Source of the DNA: Paenibacillus bovis
GTDB taxonomy: Bacteria; Bacillota; Bacilli; Bacillales; Bacillaceae_C
Assembly: GCA_007679095.1 (NCBI GenBank)
Contig: VEFU01000028.1
Coordinates: 1-56,992 of the forward strand
Length of the DNA stretch: 56,992 nt
Direction of reading: 5' to 3'
This document shows positions 47,416-56,935 of this stretch, one piece after another (position 1 is the first letter of the stretch; every line of letters begins with the position of its first letter). Under the pieces are notes generated by a model that saw nothing but the letters and a program-made list of their open reading frames with translations, was not told the origin of the DNA and did not search any database. The translations under genes were made by a program, and so were the position numbers.

Positions 47416-48519
47416 ATGGCAAGTATACAAAAACGGGGTAAAACCTATCAATTTACTGTGAGTCATATGGTGAACGGATTATCGAAGCTGATAAGAAAAG
47501 GTGGATTCAAAACCAAAAAGGAAGCACAAATTGCCGCATCAGAAATTGAGGCAAATTTAGCAAAAGGTATATTACCACATTTGAAGCAAGTGCCGTTTGA
47601 TGATTATTTTGACAAATGGATGACACTCTATAAATCTAATTTAACACAAACAACCAAACTTCATTACGATTATACGTCTAGAGTGATAAAAGAATATTTT
47701 AGCGGTAAACCACTCCAGGAAATCAAACGCCACGACTATCAGCTTTTTTTAAATAACTTTGGAGCTAATAAGGCTAAAGAGACTGTTGAGAAAGTGAATA
47801 TCCATATTCGATCATGCGTACAGGATGCAATTGAAGAGCAAATTATCCTGCATGATTTCACAAGGAAAGCCGTACTCACCTGGAGCAATCCTGCGAAGAA
47901 GCCAGAGGAAAAGCATTTAAATTATTTTGAAACTAAAAGATTGCTTACAGTGATTTATAGTTTGTTAGAGGAAGGACTAGGTTATTATTTAATTCTATTA
48001 GGATTGACTTCTGGAGCAAGGTTTGGCGAGCTAGTGGGATTGACTAGAAAGGATTTCGACTTTAAAAACAACACAATAACCATTAACAAAACATGGGGTT
48101 ATGCAAAAAGACATCCAGAAGGTTTCGGTCCGACGAAAAATGATGCATCCAATCGTACAATCAAGTTAGATAAAAAGACAATGAATGTATTTAGAAGGCT
48201 TTTCGAGACTATAACACCTAATCTATACGGATTAGTCTTTTACGCCCCAGAGTCCAAATACAGAGTAATTAGCAACACCAATGCCAACAAGCTTCTACAA
48301 AAAACCTTACAAAAACTTGGTATCGATCCAATTACGATGCATGGCTTAAGACACACTCATGCAAGTGTTCTATTATATAGGAAAGTTGACATTAATTACG
48401 TTAGCGAGCGTTTGGGACATAGCACTATCGAAACGACGTATAAGCACTATTCTCACGTGCTTAAGGAACTGCGGGAGGAAGAAGAAAAACAGACGGTTGA
48501 AACTTTTGAGAATATGTAG
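47416..48519 (+). CDS. int: Tyrosine site-specific integrase
   Basis: 367 aa. N-terminal arm-type DNA-binding domain (~1-55), SAM-like core-binding domain (~60-150) and catalytic domain with Arg in TSGARFGELVGL (~200), HGLRHTH (~310) and the Tyr in LGHSTIETTYKHYSHV (~342). All catalytic residues are present. Typical phage/ICE integrase. It points right, so the attachment site is expected just after it (48520-48780). The element would then lie to its left and include the NERD, PIWI-RE and perhaps DISARM modules. Good AAGGTGA 8 nt before the ATG. Confidence 0.93.
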   Translation: MASIQKRGKTYQFTVSHMVNGLSKLIRKGGFKTKKEAQIAASEIEANLAKGILPHLKQVPFDDYFDKWMTLYKSNLTQTTKLHYDYTSRVIKEYFSGKPLQEIKRHDYQLFLNNFGANKAKETVEKVNIHIRSCVQDAIEEQIILHDFTRKAVLTWSNPAKKPEEKHLNYFETKRLLTVIYSLLEEGLGYYLILLGLTSGARFGELVGLTRKDFDFKNNTITINKTWGYAKRHPEGFGPTKNDASNRTIKLDKKTMNVFRRLFETITPNLYGLVFYAPESKYRVISNTNANKLLQKTLQKLGIDPITMHGLRHTHASVLLYRKVDINYVSERLGHSTIETTYKHYSHVLKELREEEEKQTVETFENM

Positions 48520-48636
48520 GCTCAGTTGAAATCGAAAATGATGTGGTTTATGATATAAGAAAGGTGTCGGTGCGGGAACACTGGCATCAGTCTAAGTTAT
48601 CCGCAGTATGTGGTGGCTAATTAAATGCGTGTAAAG

Positions 48637-48683
48637 AAAAAGGAACTCACACTACTTACCAGGCAGGGTGAGTTCCTTTTTTT
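48637..48683 (+). terminator. Terminator after the integrase
   Basis: AGGAACTCAC (48641-48650) pairs with GTGAGTTCCT (48668-48677), extended by A/T pairs, then a run of T. Between the integrase and this hairpin a 34-codon open stretch ends VREHWHQSKLSAVCGG; it may be a leftover 3' gene end at the attachment site. Confidence 0.8.
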
Positions 48684-48783
48684 AAAAACTACCTTATTCC
48701 TTTTGAGTAAAATATCACTTGATTAATGATGTCTAGTAGGTCAACATTTTAATGTAGGTGAGAGCACGCCACTCTATAGGGGA

Positions 48784-49308
48784 TCATAATCCAATAGTTT
48801 CTTGTTTCTGAAGAGTTCTAATTTCATCTTCAATTATATATTGAAGATAATCAAATAATTTAAAATCACCTTTTACATACTGACACTGTAAATCTTTCCT
48901 ATTTACAATTTTCACCCAAACTTCAACATTATTGCGAATGATTTCATAACACGTAAAAAAATCTGTTTCGTAAATTTTTGTGATTTTAAAATGGTAATTA
49001 GTATGCAAATAGTCTATAAAAGGATCATTCTCGATTATGTTTTTCTTTTTAATCGGTAGTATTGAGGATAATATCTCATAGTGTTCAGGTTTTACCGGAT
49101 TGATAATATGTACTGCAGTACACTTATAAAATCTATTATAATAAATACTTAAACGTCCAATTCTGATACTTTCAATAGAGATTTCTATAATAAAATGATA
49201 GTCATGATCAACTTTAGATATTATTTCGATATCAAACTCTTTAAGTAGATCTTTTACCGCTTTAAAAAGTTCCTCTTTACTTTCAAATAGCTGTTCCTGT
49301 AGACTCAT
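48784..49308 (-). CDS. 174-aa hypothetical protein
   Basis: The protein (MSLQEQLFESKEELFKAVKD ... DEIRTLQKQETIGL) has an alternating hydrophobic/charged pattern suggestive of an alpha-beta fold. No family recognised. AAGGATT precedes the ATG. It lies 21 nt after dprA in the same direction, so the last gene of the HIRAN/TPR/HAD-PRTase/DprA cluster. No terminator is obvious downstream. Confidence 0.6.
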   Translation of the reverse strand: MSLQEQLFESKEELFKAVKDLLKEFDIEIISKVDHDYHFIIEISIESIRIGRLSIYYNRFYKCTAVHIINPVKPEHYEILSSILPIKKKNIIENDPFIDYLHTNYHFKITKIYETDFFTCYEIIRNNVEVWVKIVNRKDLQCQYVKGDFKLFDYLQYIIEDEIRTLQKQETIGL

Positions 49309-49329
49309 CTTATATCAATCCTTTTTCGC

Positions 49330-50298
49330 CTAATCAAACAATTCTAACTGGTGCCCGTTCTCAACTTCCAAATCAATCTCATCTGTATTCGTTAATTCCA
49401 TCAGGTGTTTCAGTATCTTCTTTTCAATAGTAATTATGTCCTGACTATTATTTATAGGTAATACCCCTTCCTTCAGAAGTTTACTAATTCCTCTTGTTGC
49501 AGCAACCTCTTCAAGGGGAGTTGGACAAAATAGAATACGTTTTTGCTTTCTCGCAAAGTTTATAGTATGTTGTGTGCCACCTTCAATATCAGTTTGTACT
49601 GGGCAAACAGCTATGGACATTCCACTTTGAATTCTATCCCGTTGTACAAATGCTGCTTTAAAAGTTCTAGTTTTCATAGGGTATTCAGAGATTAATAGGC
49701 CATTTTTTTGTAAAATATCTTCAGCTAACTTCTTGTTTTCCTTCGGCACAATCGTATCAAGTCCATTTGCTAAAATTGCAATTGTTTTTCCATTTGCTTC
49801 TAATGTACCCACATGAGCTGCCGTATCGATTCCTAATGCTAATCCGCTAACAATGACATATCCTTTTTCTGAGAATACCTTTGATATCCTCTTTGCCATC
49901 ATTTCCCCCTTTAAGGTTGGATTTCTTGTGCCCACTACAGCAATACTTTTCGAAGTTTTTAATAAATCCAAATTTCCTTTACAGTAAAGCGCGATGGGCG
50001 AATCATCTATTTTTTTCAATAGCTCAGGATATCTATGATCTGAAATCGTTACAACACTAATATTATTCTGCGAATGTAATCGAATTGATTCCTCTGCCCT
50101 TGACACATTTTCCTCAATTAATTCGATATCTGATAAACTTTCACTTAGCTTCTTATTCCCCACTAATTTTATAATATTATCTAGTTTATGTCCTTTAAAA
50201 TCGGTTAAGGTCAGATTAGGAAACTTTGTGTACAACTTTTTAATTCGCTTAGGTCCGATCCCTTTTATGTAAGAAAGTGCAATCCATATGGAATTCAT
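49330..50298 (-). CDS. DprA/Smf-like DNA-processing protein
   Basis: 322 aa with the DprA Rossmann fold: SIAVVGTRNPTLKGE (~120), VSGLALGIDTAAHVGTLE (~148), LANGLDTIVPKENKKLAEDI and GGTQHTINFARKQ (~240). An N-terminal helix-hairpin-helix region (SYIKGIGPKRIKKLYTKFP) is present. DprA loads RecA on incoming ssDNA in competence. Here it is not in the usual topA/smf context but in an operon with a HAD-phosphoribosyltransferase, so it is probably a specialised paralogue acting on nucleic acid or nucleotides. AAGGGAG precedes the ATG. Confidence 0.85.
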   Translation of the reverse strand: MNSIWIALSYIKGIGPKRIKKLYTKFPNLTLTDFKGHKLDNIIKLVGNKKLSESLSDIELIEENVSRAEESIRLHSQNNISVVTISDHRYPELLKKIDDSPIALYCKGNLDLLKTSKSIAVVGTRNPTLKGEMMAKRISKVFSEKGYVIVSGLALGIDTAAHVGTLEANGKTIAILANGLDTIVPKENKKLAEDILQKNGLLISEYPMKTRTFKAAFVQRDRIQSGMSIAVCPVQTDIEGGTQHTINFARKQKRILFCPTPLEEVAATRGISKLLKEGVLPINNSQDIITIEKKILKHLMELTNTDEIDLEVENGHQLELFD

Positions 50299-50311
50299 AA
50301 AAACTCCCTTT

Positions 50312-51817
50312 CTACTGTTTTTTTGTCTTTCCTAATGCAAGTTTAGTGACATGTAATGCTCCTGCCTTTAATAGAAGAACCTCACTTGCCTTAAATGCAT
50401 TTCCTGAAGTAGTTATGTCATCTAATAGAAGGATATGATTACCCTTAATTTTATCTCTATTTTGGATAACCATGGTACTTAAGTGACTTTCGATACTCCT
50501 CTCTCCTCCACGTGAACTTTTTTCTTTAGATGCATGTCTAATAAGGCAATCAGTCGCGTCAATAGCATAATTTGTATTAAGATTCTGTGCAATTCTTCTT
50601 ATTCCAGTATCTGTACAATTTTTATCAGAAGAGGGTACATAACAAATTGCAATATCTTCTGGTATGAATCGATTTAATTGAGCTATGAAGTTAAGAATAG
50701 AGGTTTGATTCTTTTCTTTTACTTTAATTATTTCTTGAGAAAAAAGATCATTATTCCTTCCCTCAGGCCTATACCACCCCAAATAAAATATAGCACTTCC
50801 TTGTTCATACAATAGATGCTCCTTCAATTTTGTTTCAAAAGCAACTATTCGTCCCACTTTCTCTAATAGACCCTTGCCTTTTCTCAAACCATTTTCAAAT
50901 GCCTTTTTTAACCATCGATACGAAACTTTGCTCTTGTCTAGAGTTCCAACTCCATTTATGATAGCCATTCCAAAATAGTATTGTGCATGTGGTAACCCTA
51001 GGTTGGCAGCAGTTCGAAAATATTTCTCAGCAACACTTTTATTTCCCTCTATTTGATATTGATAGCCAATTTCATAGATTGCTTCCGGAACCATTTGTTT
51101 TGCTGACTCCAACATGAAATAGTTAGGATCTTTATCACCTTCAACATACCGTGGATTATTTCCTAGCAACTTAGCCAATCTATAATGCGCTAGTCCATGC
51201 CCAAAGTCGCTAGCGTCCTTTAACTTTTCCATATATGTATGACCATTTCCTGCACGTTTAGCCAACAATGCTTGTTCATATAAATCATTAGCCTTTAGTT
51301 TAATTGATTGATTCGATTGTAGTTGTATATAAGTATAGAGCTGACGGTAGTCTGTCACGATCCCATCAGGCATATATGGTATTAATTCCTCTAATCGCCA
51401 ATTTTCTAAACAAAATCCAATTGCATGGAAACCAGCAACTTTTGCTGCAGCAATATCATTAGGATCATCACCAATATACATACAACACTCAGGTTCAATC
51501 CCCAATTCTTTAGCACATTTCAGAAGTTGGTCAGGATAGGGCTTATTTCTACCATGCTTTTGATAAGCAACTAGATAATCATAGTAAATACCATGATACT
51601 CAAGTAATCTTTTAGCATACGAGTTTGGAGAATTTGTAACAACTGCTACCTTTTCTGCTGTTAGGGAGTCTAAAAATGAATGCACGTACGGATATGTACG
51701 AGTCAAATGCAAGTGATTATAACACTCTTCCCATGCAAATTCATCTCTCCAATACTTTAGTGCAGATGTATCTATTAATGTCTGATCTAAATCAAATATG
51801 ATTGCTTTATACAACAT
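50312..51817 (-). CDS. HAD phosphatase-Sel1 repeat-phosphoribosyltransferase fusion
   Basis: Three parts in about 500 aa. A HAD domain (IFDLDQTLID ~7, VVTNSPNSYAKRLL, IGDDPNDIAAAKVAG ~110), Sel1-like repeats (~190-300; YQIEGNKSVAEKYFRTAANL), and a ComF-type phosphoribosyltransferase with PRPP loop ILLLDDITTSGNAF (~460). HAD and PRTase modules together occur in predicted nucleotide-metabolite pathways of stress/conflict systems, e.g. Ter-linked loci. Start ATG 51817 has GTAGGAG upstream; the GTG at 51826 overlaps that site. It lies between the TPR-cold-shock protein and dprA, 13 and 25 nt away. Confidence 0.85.
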   Translation of the reverse strand: MLYKAIIFDLDQTLIDTSALKYWRDEFAWEECYNHLHLTRTYPYVHSFLDSLTAEKVAVVTNSPNSYAKRLLEYHGIYYDYLVAYQKHGRNKPYPDQLLKCAKELGIEPECCMYIGDDPNDIAAAKVAGFHAIGFCLENWRLEELIPYMPDGIVTDYRQLYTYIQLQSNQSIKLKANDLYEQALLAKRAGNGHTYMEKLKDASDFGHGLAHYRLAKLLGNNPRYVEGDKDPNYFMLESAKQMVPEAIYEIGYQYQIEGNKSVAEKYFRTAANLGLPHAQYYFGMAIINGVGTLDKSKVSYRWLKKAFENGLRKGKGLLEKVGRIVAFETKLKEHLLYEQGSAIFYLGWYRPEGRNNDLFSQEIIKVKEKNQTSILNFIAQLNRFIPEDIAICYVPSSDKNCTDTGIRRIAQNLNTNYAIDATDCLIRHASKEKSSRGGERSIESHLSTMVIQNRDKIKGNHILLLDDITTSGNAFKASEVLLLKAGALHVTKLALGKTKKQ

Positions 51818-51841
51818 CGATAGCACTCCTACTCTATTACC

Positions 51842-53113
51842 CTATTGAATGATATAGATTTCAACAGCTTCCTTTGACTTTTTTTGTTTCTTTTGGTCAT
51901 ATGAATTTATGATATGAAAGCGTACTTTACTATTAACCTTAATGTTTTTCTGTTTTACATTTTTTAAATGGAAAAACAAATCCTCTTCTTCTTCTGAAAC
52001 AATAAAGCCCGCATTTCCTTTAGGTAGTATTTTCTTTACTCTACCTGTTCCTTTAGGTAAGGATTCAAGCTTAATCTGTTTCCAAATTTTAATGAGTTCA
52101 GGCTTGATATCTTTCGGTGCACTTTTACCACCTAGAAGCATCGAAATTCGATTTTCAATACGCTTATTTATTGGCCAATTATTTTCTGAACGTAACTCGG
52201 AAACAAAACAATAGTGTAATAGTGCTTGTTTTGGGTTTTCTAGCTTTTCAAGAACATCCCCCATATGTAATAATAGCTTAATCTTATGCTTAAACTCTCC
52301 GCTTCGTTCTAGTAGTGCAAAAGCGCCCATTTCCAATGCCTTCTTAAAATCTTCTTTCTGTTTATATAAATGAAAAAGTTCTTGATAAACTGTCCAATGT
52401 TGCTTTTCTAGTACAATTGTTTTTAATTTGTGTAGTGCATTGTCAACATTACCCAGCTGAGCAATAGAAACTGCCTCTTTTATTCGAAACCAAATGTCAT
52501 TGTTGTAATGAAAGGTCTTTATAGTGGACAAAGCCTCTTGAGTTAATTGTACACACTCTTCATACCGCTTTGTTTCGAATAGTGCTTTAATTCTATACTG
52601 GTACCAAGATTCCAATGATGAGGCCAATTCTCTTTTCCTTCCGTTATCGTCGGTAAAAGAAAATGTATCCTGAGATAGTAATCTTGGATCAAGCTTTTCT
52701 GTCCAATATAACATTTGATTATAGTTAGTATTTGGTTTATTTTTAAGGTGTTTTAATACTTCCAAGACAGTTCGCTCATATGCCGAATACCGCTCCTGCC
52801 TAGTATTATTGATAATAAAATTAGCTGTTGAAAAGAGTTTCTCCTCATCTTCTGCCTCTTTAATTTTGTGTTTATATAGATTCCAACTATACAAGTTTTT
52901 ATTAGCATCAAAATCTGGTTTTTTATCAAAGAGAAATCTATTTACTTTAATTGCATCATCCATTCGCCCCATCTTCGCTAAAGTCTTACTATAAAAGTAC
53001 CATGCCCATTCGTTAAACGATTCAAGCTCATGTTCGTAAGCTTCTTTGAAATAAGGTAAAGCTTCTTGATAGCGATTACTTTTTGCAAGTTCAATCGCTT
53101 GATTAAGATTCAT
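51842..53113 (-). CDS. TPR protein with C-terminal cold-shock domain
   Basis: N-terminal and central TPR-like helices (ALPYFKEAYEHELESFNEWA, YEECVQLTQEALSTIK, DFKKALEMGAFALLER), then a Pro/Lys-rich linker and a cold-shock-like fold (GTGRVKKILPKGNAGFIVSE, then DLFFHLKNV, ~355-395). That combination suggests a protein scaffold with an RNA/ssDNA-binding tip. ATG 53113 is chosen as AAAGGG is 8 nt upstream. Second gene of the HIRAN cluster, after a 238-bp gap with no other feature. Function unknown. Confidence 0.72.
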   Translation of the reverse strand: MNLNQAIELAKSNRYQEALPYFKEAYEHELESFNEWAWYFYSKTLAKMGRMDDAIKVNRFLFDKKPDFDANKNLYSWNLYKHKIKEAEDEEKLFSTANFIINNTRQERYSAYERTVLEVLKHLKNKPNTNYNQMLYWTEKLDPRLLSQDTFSFTDDNGRKRELASSLESWYQYRIKALFETKRYEECVQLTQEALSTIKTFHYNNDIWFRIKEAVSIAQLGNVDNALHKLKTIVLEKQHWTVYQELFHLYKQKEDFKKALEMGAFALLERSGEFKHKIKLLLHMGDVLEKLENPKQALLHYCFVSELRSENNWPINKRIENRISMLLGGKSAPKDIKPELIKIWKQIKLESLPKGTGRVKKILPKGNAGFIVSEEEEDLFFHLKNVKQKNIKVNSKVRFHIINSYDQKKQKKSKEAVEIYIIQ

Positions 53114-53351
53114 CACAAACACCCTTTATATATTCTATTAATCAATCTTTATAATTTTGTTAGTTATAACACTATTATAGTACTTATTACCTTAATTGAT
53201 ATTGAAAAGTATGCCTTTCGTAAAAAAAGACTCACTTTGATAACAAGATTGTTCAGGATAAATTTTTCAGCATTTTTACAACTATTCCTTTTACCATAGA
53301 ACAATAACGTAGAAAGATACAATAGGTGAAAAATCAGTAATTTTATCGGCA

Positions 53352-54533
53352 CTACTCTTGACCAAGCAACCTAAGTATAGCTCTTCTTAATCCAACCTGC
53401 GCTGGTCTACATAGCTCTAATGCATGGTTAGCAGCAACAACAGCCTCCTGAATTAAGTCCTGTATCTCTTCCTGATTGGATATTGCTAACAATAAAATTG
53501 ATTGCAGGAAATGCCACCGTGGGTTCATTGAGTCCAACTCAAGCGCACGTTGTAAGAATCTACTACTAATCAATGGGTGAACATTATTCCGATTCATGAC
53601 TTGTGCTGTATATCCCCAATATAATGCTTTATTAGGATTTACCCGGATGGCATGTATATATAACTCAATAGCCTTTTGATTATCTTGCTTTAAATAATGT
53701 AATTCTCCTAATGCAAATAACGCAGCACTTTTACTTTCATTACTCCCCTTTTCAAGATCTTCATGAAGTGAATCTAACAATATATCAATTGTATTATTGT
53801 TTACAGCATTATAAACATGGGCTAAATCCGGGTATGTTTCATCATCATTTTCCTCAGTCTGAAAATAGTACTTTGTTGGTTTTGGTAGCGGATTTTCATA
53901 TCCATAGGAATAGAAAACTCTTAAGTTATCCTGACAGAATTCACCTAACTCGTGATCCCCATAATTGTGTGAAAGTTCCTCTAACGTGATTAAAGCCATG
54001 AAGCAATCTTCAAATCTCCCTCTTCGAAAACAAAAATTCGCAAAATCTTGAATCTTTTCAAGGGACAACCAGCCATTTTGGATAAGCCTAATGATTTCTT
54101 CAACATTTCTATCAAGGATATACTGCTCATGCTGTTCTCTTATGGATTGGTTAATCAAGTTAAGAGCAGTTTCTGAATGTGTTAACGTTTGATTATTTAT
54201 CATGTCTGCAATTTTTTGTTTAAAATCAAGTTGGCTTCCTATTTCTCGAAGAATTACTTCTATCCCATAGGAAAGACCGTTTCCACCTAATATTCTATTA
54301 ATTCTAATCTCATAATTGTCCCCATCATCTAGCTTAGGAGCTAACCTTCGTGCTATTTCTTTTGGTATCCAACCTATACTTAATCCGCTTTTCGTATATA
54401 CACCAATTGCATTTCGGTCGTACCGATTATAATAATCTCGTTCCATATAAATTTCATCATATGTAGATAATCCCGCAATAAGACTCTGTCTCCCCTCAAA
54501 TGTTACCCCAGCCAGTCTAAACATTTGTTCCAT
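53352..54533 (-). CDS. HIRAN domain-TPR protein
   Basis: The N-terminal HIRAN domain (LAGVTFEGRQSLIAGL, RDYYNRYDRNAIGVYT, LSIGWIPKEIARRLAPKL; ~5-95) is a fold that binds DNA ends or stalled forks. A helical middle and TPR repeats follow (~265-390; ALFALGELHYLKQDNQKAIE, ALYWGYTAQVMNRN). AGGAGG lies 11 nt before the ATG. First gene of the minus-strand cluster and divergent from the 253-aa gene. HIRAN in bacteria is often in DNA-damage or defence contexts, so it is a candidate sensor for the cluster. Confidence 0.8.
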   Translation of the reverse strand: MEQMFRLAGVTFEGRQSLIAGLSTYDEIYMERDYYNRYDRNAIGVYTKSGLSIGWIPKEIARRLAPKLDDGDNYEIRINRILGGNGLSYGIEVILREIGSQLDFKQKIADMINNQTLTHSETALNLINQSIREQHEQYILDRNVEEIIRLIQNGWLSLEKIQDFANFCFRRGRFEDCFMALITLEELSHNYGDHELGEFCQDNLRVFYSYGYENPLPKPTKYYFQTEENDDETYPDLAHVYNAVNNNTIDILLDSLHEDLEKGSNESKSAALFALGELHYLKQDNQKAIELYIHAIRVNPNKALYWGYTAQVMNRNNVHPLISSRFLQRALELDSMNPRWHFLQSILLLAISNQEEIQDLIQEAVVAANHALELCRPAQVGLRRAILRLLGQE

Positions 54534-54597
54534 TGCACGGTACTCCTCCTATCTTTTACCAAAACTCTCCTATATTTATTGTTTATCTCGTAGTATA

Positions 54598-54626
54598 TTG
54601 AATTGTTACTATTTTACATTTATAAT
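54598..54626 (+). promoter_or_regulatory. SigA-type promoter
   Basis: TTGAAT (54598-54603), 17-bp spacer, TATAAT (54621-54626), 64 nt before the ATG at 54691. It is the best promoter seen in the window and drives the 253-aa gene. It lies in the 157-bp divergent region shared with the HIRAN gene. Confidence 0.75.
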
Positions 54627-54690
54627 TAATCTATGACTATTTTACTATTTTTATATTTTTTTTAAAAGTTATTACGAAAGAAGGAATAAA

Positions 54691-55452
54691 ATGTTTAATT
54701 CCAATAAAGCTCGCAGTCTAACCGATTATGAAATGAGTGAAATAATGGATCTTGTCTCGAAAATGTTTGATCAAATGCTTTTGACTGGTGAACAAGTAAT
54801 AAAAGTGGTGGATAAATATGGATTAGTGGTATCCATCAACTACCAAGGGGAAAATTACCAAGGGAGTATCTTTGAGCTTCGCAGATGTGAAATTTATAAT
54901 GAAGGCATTGAATTGCACAACCCTCCTCTGTTTGTTGGACAAAGACACATGTTAAATATGGAAGATTTTCAAAACTATATAGATGAAAAGGCATTAGAAG
55001 AGTTAATTGATACCCATAGACAAGCAACTCTATACATTGCTGGGTTAATTAAAAGTATTAAGATTAACCACCATCAATCACAACAAAAAGAATATCAAAT
55101 GCCGAGCCTTCATGAGCACGAAGAAAGACAACTCGTTGATACCATGAAACAATGTCTTCGTGAAGTTATGAACGAGGGGCAAAGCTTTGGAAAGATTGAA
55201 GAGTTAGATCTATTGTTTATGGTTACATATGAGAACAATACTACATCGCTCGCTCTATTCAAACTTTCCGATTGCTTCCTTCTAGGTGGAGAGATACCAG
55301 TAGAACTACCATCTATTCCGATTTACCTAGCTACTCTCGATCAACATAAAGGATTCAACGGTACAGCAAACAATGAATTCAAGCATTCTAAGTTTGAAAA
55401 GTACTATCAGTATGTAAATGCTTGCTTATCTAGCTCAGTTAGAACATATTAA
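54691..55452 (+). CDS. 253-aa hypothetical protein
   Basis: The soluble protein (MFNSNKARSLTDYEMSEIMD) has a weakly repeated plan: an N-terminal part with YEMSEIMDLVSKMFDQ and a later HEERQLVDTMKQCLREVMNE followed by similar strand-rich stretches (LVVSINYQGENYQG versus LLFMVTYENNTTSLAL). This suggests an internal duplication. No family recognised. GAAGGAA lies before the ATG. With the next gene it forms a plus-strand operon divergent from the HIRAN cluster, probably co-regulated with it. Confidence 0.65.
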   Translation: MFNSNKARSLTDYEMSEIMDLVSKMFDQMLLTGEQVIKVVDKYGLVVSINYQGENYQGSIFELRRCEIYNEGIELHNPPLFVGQRHMLNMEDFQNYIDEKALEELIDTHRQATLYIAGLIKSIKINHHQSQQKEYQMPSLHEHEERQLVDTMKQCLREVMNEGQSFGKIEELDLLFMVTYENNTTSLALFKLSDCFLLGGEIPVELPSIPIYLATLDQHKGFNGTANNEFKHSKFEKYYQYVNACLSSSVRTY

Positions 55453-55476
55453 AAATTAACTAAAAGGAGAATAAAA

Positions 55477-56088
55477 ATGACTACAGTAAATCAACTATTG
55501 GATCAAGGCGTAGCGTTGAAACGAGCAGGGAATCTACAAGGGGCAAAAGATTGCTATATCAAAGCAATTGAAATGGATCCCTTTAATATGATGACTTATA
55601 TCAGTCTTGGAAAAACTGCACATCTTTTAAAAGCTCAGGATCTTGCTATTAGGTGTTATTTGGCATCTACTCATTTACAATTAGCACCTATTGAAAAAGG
55701 TATTAAAGAAAATAATCTCCCTATGCATCTTAAAGTTCAGTATGATAACTTCCCGCAAAACATCTTTACACAATTACCAAAAAGATCAGCATTTGTGATT
55801 TTCATTGATCCCAACACACCAAGACACGTTGCTCATTCAATCCTAGATTTATCGCCTAAAATAATCAACGAAAATCCGCAGCTAAAAGCTTATAGTGAAG
55901 TTTATCATGCACATATACTTGGTGATGGAACTCACGACACAACACTTCGTAAATGGGGACTAACCTCTGCCAATCAAATTGAAACAGATGAGAAAATCTA
56001 TATCCCACAAGGGCGAAACTTCTTAATTCAGGAACTTAATTGGAATAAGCTTTCAAATGGGGATGTCCTAGGTTTATATTTTTCATAA
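55477..56088 (+). CDS. TPR protein, 203 aa
   Basis: N-terminal TPR-like pair (LDQGVALKRAGNLQGAKDCY, AIEMDPFNMMTYISLGK; ~5-75) followed by an unrecognised domain (KRSAFVIFIDPNTPRHVAHS ... NKLSNGDVLGLYFS). AAAGGAG precedes the ATG, 24 bp after the 253-aa gene. It shares the TPR theme with the divergent HIRAN-TPR and TPR-cold-shock genes, which supports a common system. No terminator immediately follows; a perfect hairpin lies 400 bp downstream. Confidence 0.7.
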   Translation: MTTVNQLLDQGVALKRAGNLQGAKDCYIKAIEMDPFNMMTYISLGKTAHLLKAQDLAIRCYLASTHLQLAPIEKGIKENNLPMHLKVQYDNFPQNIFTQLPKRSAFVIFIDPNTPRHVAHSILDLSPKIINENPQLKAYSEVYHAHILGDGTHDTTLRKWGLTSANQIETDEKIYIPQGRNFLIQELNWNKLSNGDVLGLYFS

Positions 56089-56489
56089 TAGTAGTTTTGA
56101 GGATTTTATCATTTCTATAGAAATTAAGAACGGCATATATCTCTAGTCTAGTAAATTTTACTACTAGTTATCGTACATTAAATTTAGAAGGAACGGTATA
56201 TCAACGAATCAGAAGCTAAATCTAAGAAGTCAAAAAGTCAATTTCAAAAAAAATAAGAAGGTTTAATAAACAAAATGATGTACTGAAGTTATAAAAATAG
56301 TATAGTACTTTTAGTAAAACAATGTTTCGTCAAACAACTAGTGTAGTCAATACCATCAATATCACGTCTTAAGAATATTTGATGAACTCCTTTTAAACAC
56401 AAATTCGGATGACAAATGGTTATACTACACCTGTTAGTTATTATTAAGATACCTATAGAAAATAATAATAAACAAATTGTGTTTTATTT

Positions 56490-56516
56490 AATAGTCACTC
56501 TTTACGAGTGACTATT
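56490..56516. terminator. Perfect 11-bp hairpin
   Basis: AATAGTCACTC (56490-56500) / GAGTGACTATT (56506-56516) with a 5-nt loop. T content follows on both sides but without a long run. It may end the plus-strand operon. The preceding ~400 bp holds no gene. Confidence 0.5.
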
Positions 56517-56672
56517 TCATTTAATTACCCGTATGTTTCTCCGTTTAAACGAATAACATTTAATATCAACTTATTATTCCAAATTTATATCCATAAATCC
56601 TAGACATTTCTTGTGTAAAAAATGTGTAAAATCATTTCAAATCCTACCCTTTTCATCCTTCTGTCCACAAAC

Positions 56673-56717
56673 AAAAAAACACCCACGAACATTGATATAT
56701 CAACATTTGTGAGTGTT
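56673..56717 (-). terminator. Hairpin terminator
   Basis: The arms 56678-56695 and 56700-56717 pair over 18 positions with a few mismatches. On the minus strand a run of seven T follows. No minus-strand gene lies to its right within the window; the gene may be beyond the edge or gone. Confidence 0.5.
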
Positions 56718-56729
56718 CTATCGTTTCTT

Positions 56730-56771
56730 AATTTAACTCGTTTTTACCTAAAGATACCGGTGGTCAGGGTC
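56730..56771. repeat. Copy 2 of the ~42-bp block from 8.4 kb
   Basis: About 38 of 42 positions match 8397-8437, with one indel. It continues into GGGTCAACCG, a 10-mer also present at ~69-78 beside the truncated DnaD gene. Likely mobile-element end sequence. Apart from hairpins, 56089-56992 holds no gene that I can support. Confidence 0.55.
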
Positions 56772-56935
56772 AACCGACTCTTCATAAGAAACACCAATGA
56801 GGTACTAGTACAACGATCCTCGAGTCTATTATAAATTAATTAAGACTGCTTATTAATTATTTAGGGAACTAATTCTATTTCTAATTATCTATTTCATTTC
56901 CCAACCATTACCTTCGTGTGTATGGCAAAATAAAA

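Noticed and set aside
48520-48640. tmRNA or tRNA at the integrase border
   Set aside because: No cloverleaf, CCA end or tag-peptide frame could be found in this stretch.
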